A DNA stretch of 64,000 nucleotides, taken from Dysgonomonas sp. HDW5A. GTDB lineage: Bacteria > Bacteroidota > Bacteroidia > Bacteroidales > Dysgonomonadaceae. The number at the start of each line of letters is the position of its first letter. Within the stretch, counting starts at the first letter, position 1. This document shows positions 61,618 to 64,000 of this stretch, piece after piece. The notes below the pieces were generated by a model, which saw only the letters and a list, made by a program, of their open reading frames with translations, did not search any database and was not told where the DNA came from. The stretch covers positions 2,666,001 to 2,730,000 of the forward strand of contig NZ_CP049857.1 of assembly GCF_011299555.1 (NCBI RefSeq). The letters are read 5' to 3'. Position numbers and translations under genes: made by a program.

Positions 61618-63434
61618 CAAAAACAGCAATCATACTAACCTCAGAAAGTAGCCTAGCGTTAGCACAAACTATAAAGAAAGATTTAGCAAATGCACGGATC
61701 TATACCAAAGCCGAAATTGAAGGTACAGTTCAGATATCATCAATAAATGACTGCGTAGAAGAACTATTCAATAAAGTAGAATCTCTCATTTTTATTGGTG
61801 CGATGGGTATTTGTGTGCGAAGCATAGCCCCTTATATTGTAGATAAATACACCGACCCTGCTGTTGTAAATATCGACAGTACGGGGCGATATGTAGTCTC
61901 GGTTTTGTCGGGTCATGTTGGTGGTGCCAATGATCTATCGAAACAAATAGCTAATATTATTGGTGGCGAGGCGGTAATTACGACTCAAAGCGATAATACA
62001 AACCTCTGGGCATTAGATACTATAGGAAATAAATTCGGATGGGTGACTGATTCTAATGCGGCTAACTTTAATTATCCGTTGACCTCTTTTGTTAATAAAA
62101 AACAGACAGCTCTCTTACTCGATATTAATGATGAAGGGACAAAATATCTAGAGCGTACAACACCCGAGCATGTTGATGTATACTATAAATACGAGGATAT
62201 TAACTTGCATAAATATGAATTGCTGATAGCCGTAACACCTTATCTTTATCCCGATGCAGGTATTCAGGTAATTTATTATCATCCCAAAGTGTTACACTTG
62301 GGTGTTGGATGTCGTAAAGACTGCGACCCTAAAGGCATTACGGATTATCTTTCTACAGAAATAAAGGGATTGAATATTGCTATGTCTTCTATAAAAGACA
62401 TTTCTTCTATTGATCTGAAAAAAGATGAAGCTTTATTAGAAGATATTCAGGTCTTCTTTAAGAATATTACTGTTAATATTTACTCTGCTGATGAACTGAA
62501 AGACATAGAAGTACCCAACCCTTCTCAAAAAGTAAAAGAAGTAACTTCTGTCTCGAGTGTATCGGAAGCTACCGCAATTAAAAGTGCCAATGGAGGTCCG
62601 CTTATCTTAGAAAAGCAAAAAGCGGTTTTAAGTGCGGGTAACGATTTTACGTTTGCTATTGCTATTGACAAGGAAGCTATTCGCCAAGGACATATCGAAA
62701 TAGTAGGAGCAGGTCCCGGTGACCCCGATTTGATTTCGGTAAAAGGTCGTTACTTTCTGGAAGCAGCCGATTTGATCCTCTATGCAGGAAGCCTTGTACC
62801 TGTCGAACTTACTTATTGTGCCAAGCAAGGGGCAGTGGTAAGAAGTTCGGCTTCGATGGATTTGGAGGAGCAATTTTCAATCATGAAAGAGTTTTATGAC
62901 AAAGGAAAATTAGTAGTTCGTCTGCATACCGGAGACCCATGTATTTACGGAGCTATACAAGAGCAGATGGCATTTTTTGATGAATATAAAATGTCGTATC
63001 ATATTACTCCCGGCATATCTTCCTTTTTGGCTGCGGCTGCCGCTTTGGAATCGCAATTCACCATTCCCGAGAAAGTGCAGACTATTATATTGACTCGAGG
63101 GGAGGGGAGAACGCCCATGCCCGAAAAGGAAAAATTGCACTTGCTGGCTCAATCGCAAAGTACCATGTGTATATTCCTCAGTGCAACTATTGTAGATCAA
63201 GTTCAGGAAGAATTATTAGTACATTATCCACCTACAACACCCGTAGCAGCATGCTATAAACTGACATGGAAAGATGAGCGTATCTATCGGGGCGAGTTAA
63301 AGGATTTAGCAAAGATTATCAAAGAAAACAATCTGACCTTAACTACTATGATTGTTGTGGGTGAAGCAATCGGTAACCGTGAAGGCTTATCGAAATTATA
63401 CTCTAATCAGTTTAAACATTTATTTAGAAAGTAA
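61614..63434 (+). CDS. cbiG-cbiF: CbiG-CbiF (CobM) fusion: cobalt-precorrin-5A hydrolase / precorrin-4 C11-methyltransferase
   Basis: A 606-aa cytosolic two-domain enzyme. CbiG is at about 1-345 (LIFIGAMGICVRSIAPYI, DPAVVNIDSTGRYVVSVLSGHVGGAN and the C-terminal LHLGVGCRKDCDPKGI); CbiF/CobM follows at about 355-606 (IEIVGAGPGDPDLISVKGR, LILYAGSLVPVE, VVRLHTGDPCIYGAIQEQM, ITPGISSFLAAAAALESQFT, LTRGEGRTPMPEKE). CbiG is specific to the anaerobic, early-cobalt route, matching the CbiK gene upstream. The order CbiE-T, CbiG-F, then a transporter suggests the operon continues to the right. Confidence 0.95.
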   Translation: MTKTAIILTSESSLALAQTIKKDLANARIYTKAEIEGTVQISSINDCVEELFNKVESLIFIGAMGICVRSIAPYIVDKYTDPAVVNIDSTGRYVVSVLSGHVGGANDLSKQIANIIGGEAVITTQSDNTNLWALDTIGNKFGWVTDSNAANFNYPLTSFVNKKQTALLLDINDEGTKYLERTTPEHVDVYYKYEDINLHKYELLIAVTPYLYPDAGIQVIYYHPKVLHLGVGCRKDCDPKGITDYLSTEIKGLNIAMSSIKDISSIDLKKDEALLEDIQVFFKNITVNIYSADELKDIEVPNPSQKVKEVTSVSSVSEATAIKSANGGPLILEKQKAVLSAGNDFTFAIAIDKEAIRQGHIEIVGAGPGDPDLISVKGRYFLEAADLILYAGSLVPVELTYCAKQGAVVRSSASMDLEEQFSIMKEFYDKGKLVVRLHTGDPCIYGAIQEQMAFFDEYKMSYHITPGISSFLAAAAALESQFTIPEKVQTIILTRGEGRTPMPEKEKLHLLAQSQSTMCIFLSATIVDQVQEELLVHYPPTTPVAACYKLTWKDERIYRGELKDLAKIIKENNLTLTTMIVVGEAIGNREGLSKLYSNQFKHLFRK

Positions 63435-63446
63435 GGTCTCAGACTT
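63434..63446. repeat. Short palindrome AGGTC-TCA-GACTT at a stop codon
   Basis: One mismatch copy of the family that begins in the last base of the CbiG-CbiF stop codon and is followed by ATTTAATT, like the copy at 13342. Confidence 0.5.
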
Positions 63447-63501
63447 ATTTAATTGTCTGTAATACAGTATTAAATATTTGTTGTTACCTATACCAAATAA
63501 A

Positions 63502-64000
63502 ATGAACAAAAAGCATTTTACATCATTTACAATCATATTGGTTTCTATTGTGGTATTCTTTTTACTGAATCTCATACTGGGAACTATATCAATTCCCCTT
63601 CGCTCCATTTGGAATATTATCTGGCATACGGGGGACGAACCTGTTATCTGGCAAAATATAGTCTGGAAATCACGATTTCCACAAACCATAACCGCATTAT
63701 TTGCAGGAGCAGGATTAGCCATTAGCGGATTGCAAATGCAAACCGCATTCAGAAATCCGTTGGCAGGGCCTTCCGAATTGGGTATAAGTTCGGGGGCAAG
63801 CTTAGGTGTTGCTCTTATGATATTACTATCTGGAAGTTTGGGAGGTGTTGCCCTCAGCAAAGTCGGATTCTTTGGAGAGGTAGCCATTTCGTTTGCAGCC
63901 ATTGTGGGTGCATTTGCGGTTATGGCTATTATTATAGCCATTTCGCAACGGATAAGAGGGAATGTAATTCTTCTGATTATCGGTGTGATGATAGGTTATA
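63502..64000 (+). CDS. FecCD/BtuC-type ABC transporter permease, N-terminal part
   Basis: The frame opens with ATG at 63502 and runs off the right edge (166 codons seen). The start MNKKHFTSFTIILVSIVVFFLLNLILG is the first TM helix; RSIWNIIWHTGDEPVIWQNIVWKSRFPQTITALFAGAGLAISG then the family signature LQMQTAFRNPLAGPSELGISSGASLGVAL (Q-x-x-x-x-N-P-L-A-x-P) and further TM segments follow. FecCD proteins carry cobalamin, heme or siderophores across the inner membrane; the corrinoid operon favours cobalamin. It is 67 bp downstream of CbiG-CbiF. An antisense open frame of similar length overlaps it and is rejected. Confidence 0.93.
   Translation, partial: MNKKHFTSFTIILVSIVVFFLLNLILGTISIPLRSIWNIIWHTGDEPVIWQNIVWKSRFPQTITALFAGAGLAISGLQMQTAFRNPLAGPSELGISSGASLGVALMILLSGSLGGVALSKVGFFGEVAISFAAIVGAFAVMAIIIAISQRIRGNVILLIIGVMIGY

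Noticed and set aside
63420-63941. 173-codon minus-strand frame at the right edge
   Set aside because: It is antisense to the FecCD-type permease, whose + strand frame carries clear family motifs and runs off the window.
1-64000. CRISPR arrays, tRNA/rRNA genes, transposase genes, origin-type repeats
   Set aside because: I looked for regular spaced repeats, tRNA-like clover leaves and transposase motifs and saw none that I could support by eye; a tRNAscan or CRISPR finder run could still correct this.

Overview
The window looks like chromosome from a carbohydrate-degrading, anaerobic-type Bacteroidota, order Bacteroidales, plausibly Dysgonomonas or a close relative. That placement is inference from gene content: a SusC/SusD pair, a hybrid two-component regulator (HTCS), many secreted glycan-active enzymes, TAnnTTTG-type -7 promoter boxes and little use of Shine-Dalgarno sites. 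No rRNA, tRNA, CRISPR array or transposase gene was seen.

Region 1 (1-9556, + strand) is a pectin / rhamnogalacturonan degradation block: a partial and a complete GDSL-type acetylesterase, L-rhamnose mutarotase, GH105, two GH28 enzymes, a family-9-like carbohydrate-binding protein and a GH43-like protein. It is split by a 432-bp non-coding repeat (6341-6772) and by a promoter region holding four TGTCACTTTT motifs.

Region 2 (9562-21173) is mostly housekeeping: a GNAT acetyltransferase, a LysR regulator divergent from an MdaB-type quinone reductase, an unfamiliar HTH protein, a minus-strand cobalamin riboswitch facing a 73-aa cysteine-rich CWC-type protein, an acetate transporter, FabD, PheS with a nitroreductase lipoprotein, and the MetNIQ importer.

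Region 3 (21399-38738) is a polysaccharide utilization locus. An HTCS lies on the + strand. Facing it on the minus strand are SusC, SusD, a serine-type sulfatase, a heparinase II/III-like lyase and a GH3 enzyme. The set suggests a sulfated, uronic-acid-containing glycan; the exact substrate is not readable from sequence.

Region 4 (39133-48143) holds mixed genes: an HD protein, a NamZ-like muramidase, a zinc-ribbon membrane protein, an RRM RNA-binding protein, a nitronate monooxygenase-like enzyme, a U32 peptidase-family protein, an EamA transporter, a methyltransferase and YjdM.

Region 5 (48228-64000) is a corrinoid block. CbiA/CobB is divergent from a cobalamin riboswitch that heads a long + strand run: a BtuB-like receptor, an exported CbiK-type chelatase with a His-rich N terminus, a siderophore-type TonB receptor, two tandem PepSY membrane proteins, then CobJ-CbiC, CbiE-CbiT and CbiG-CbiF fusion enzymes, and the start of a FecCD-type permease. 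A second copy of the 432-bp repeat, inverted relative to the first, sits inside this run (59904-60334). Both copies keep hairpins whose arms changed in a compensatory way, which makes the repeat the most unusual non-coding element here. The exported chelatase with its receptor and PepSY neighbours is the most unusual protein set.
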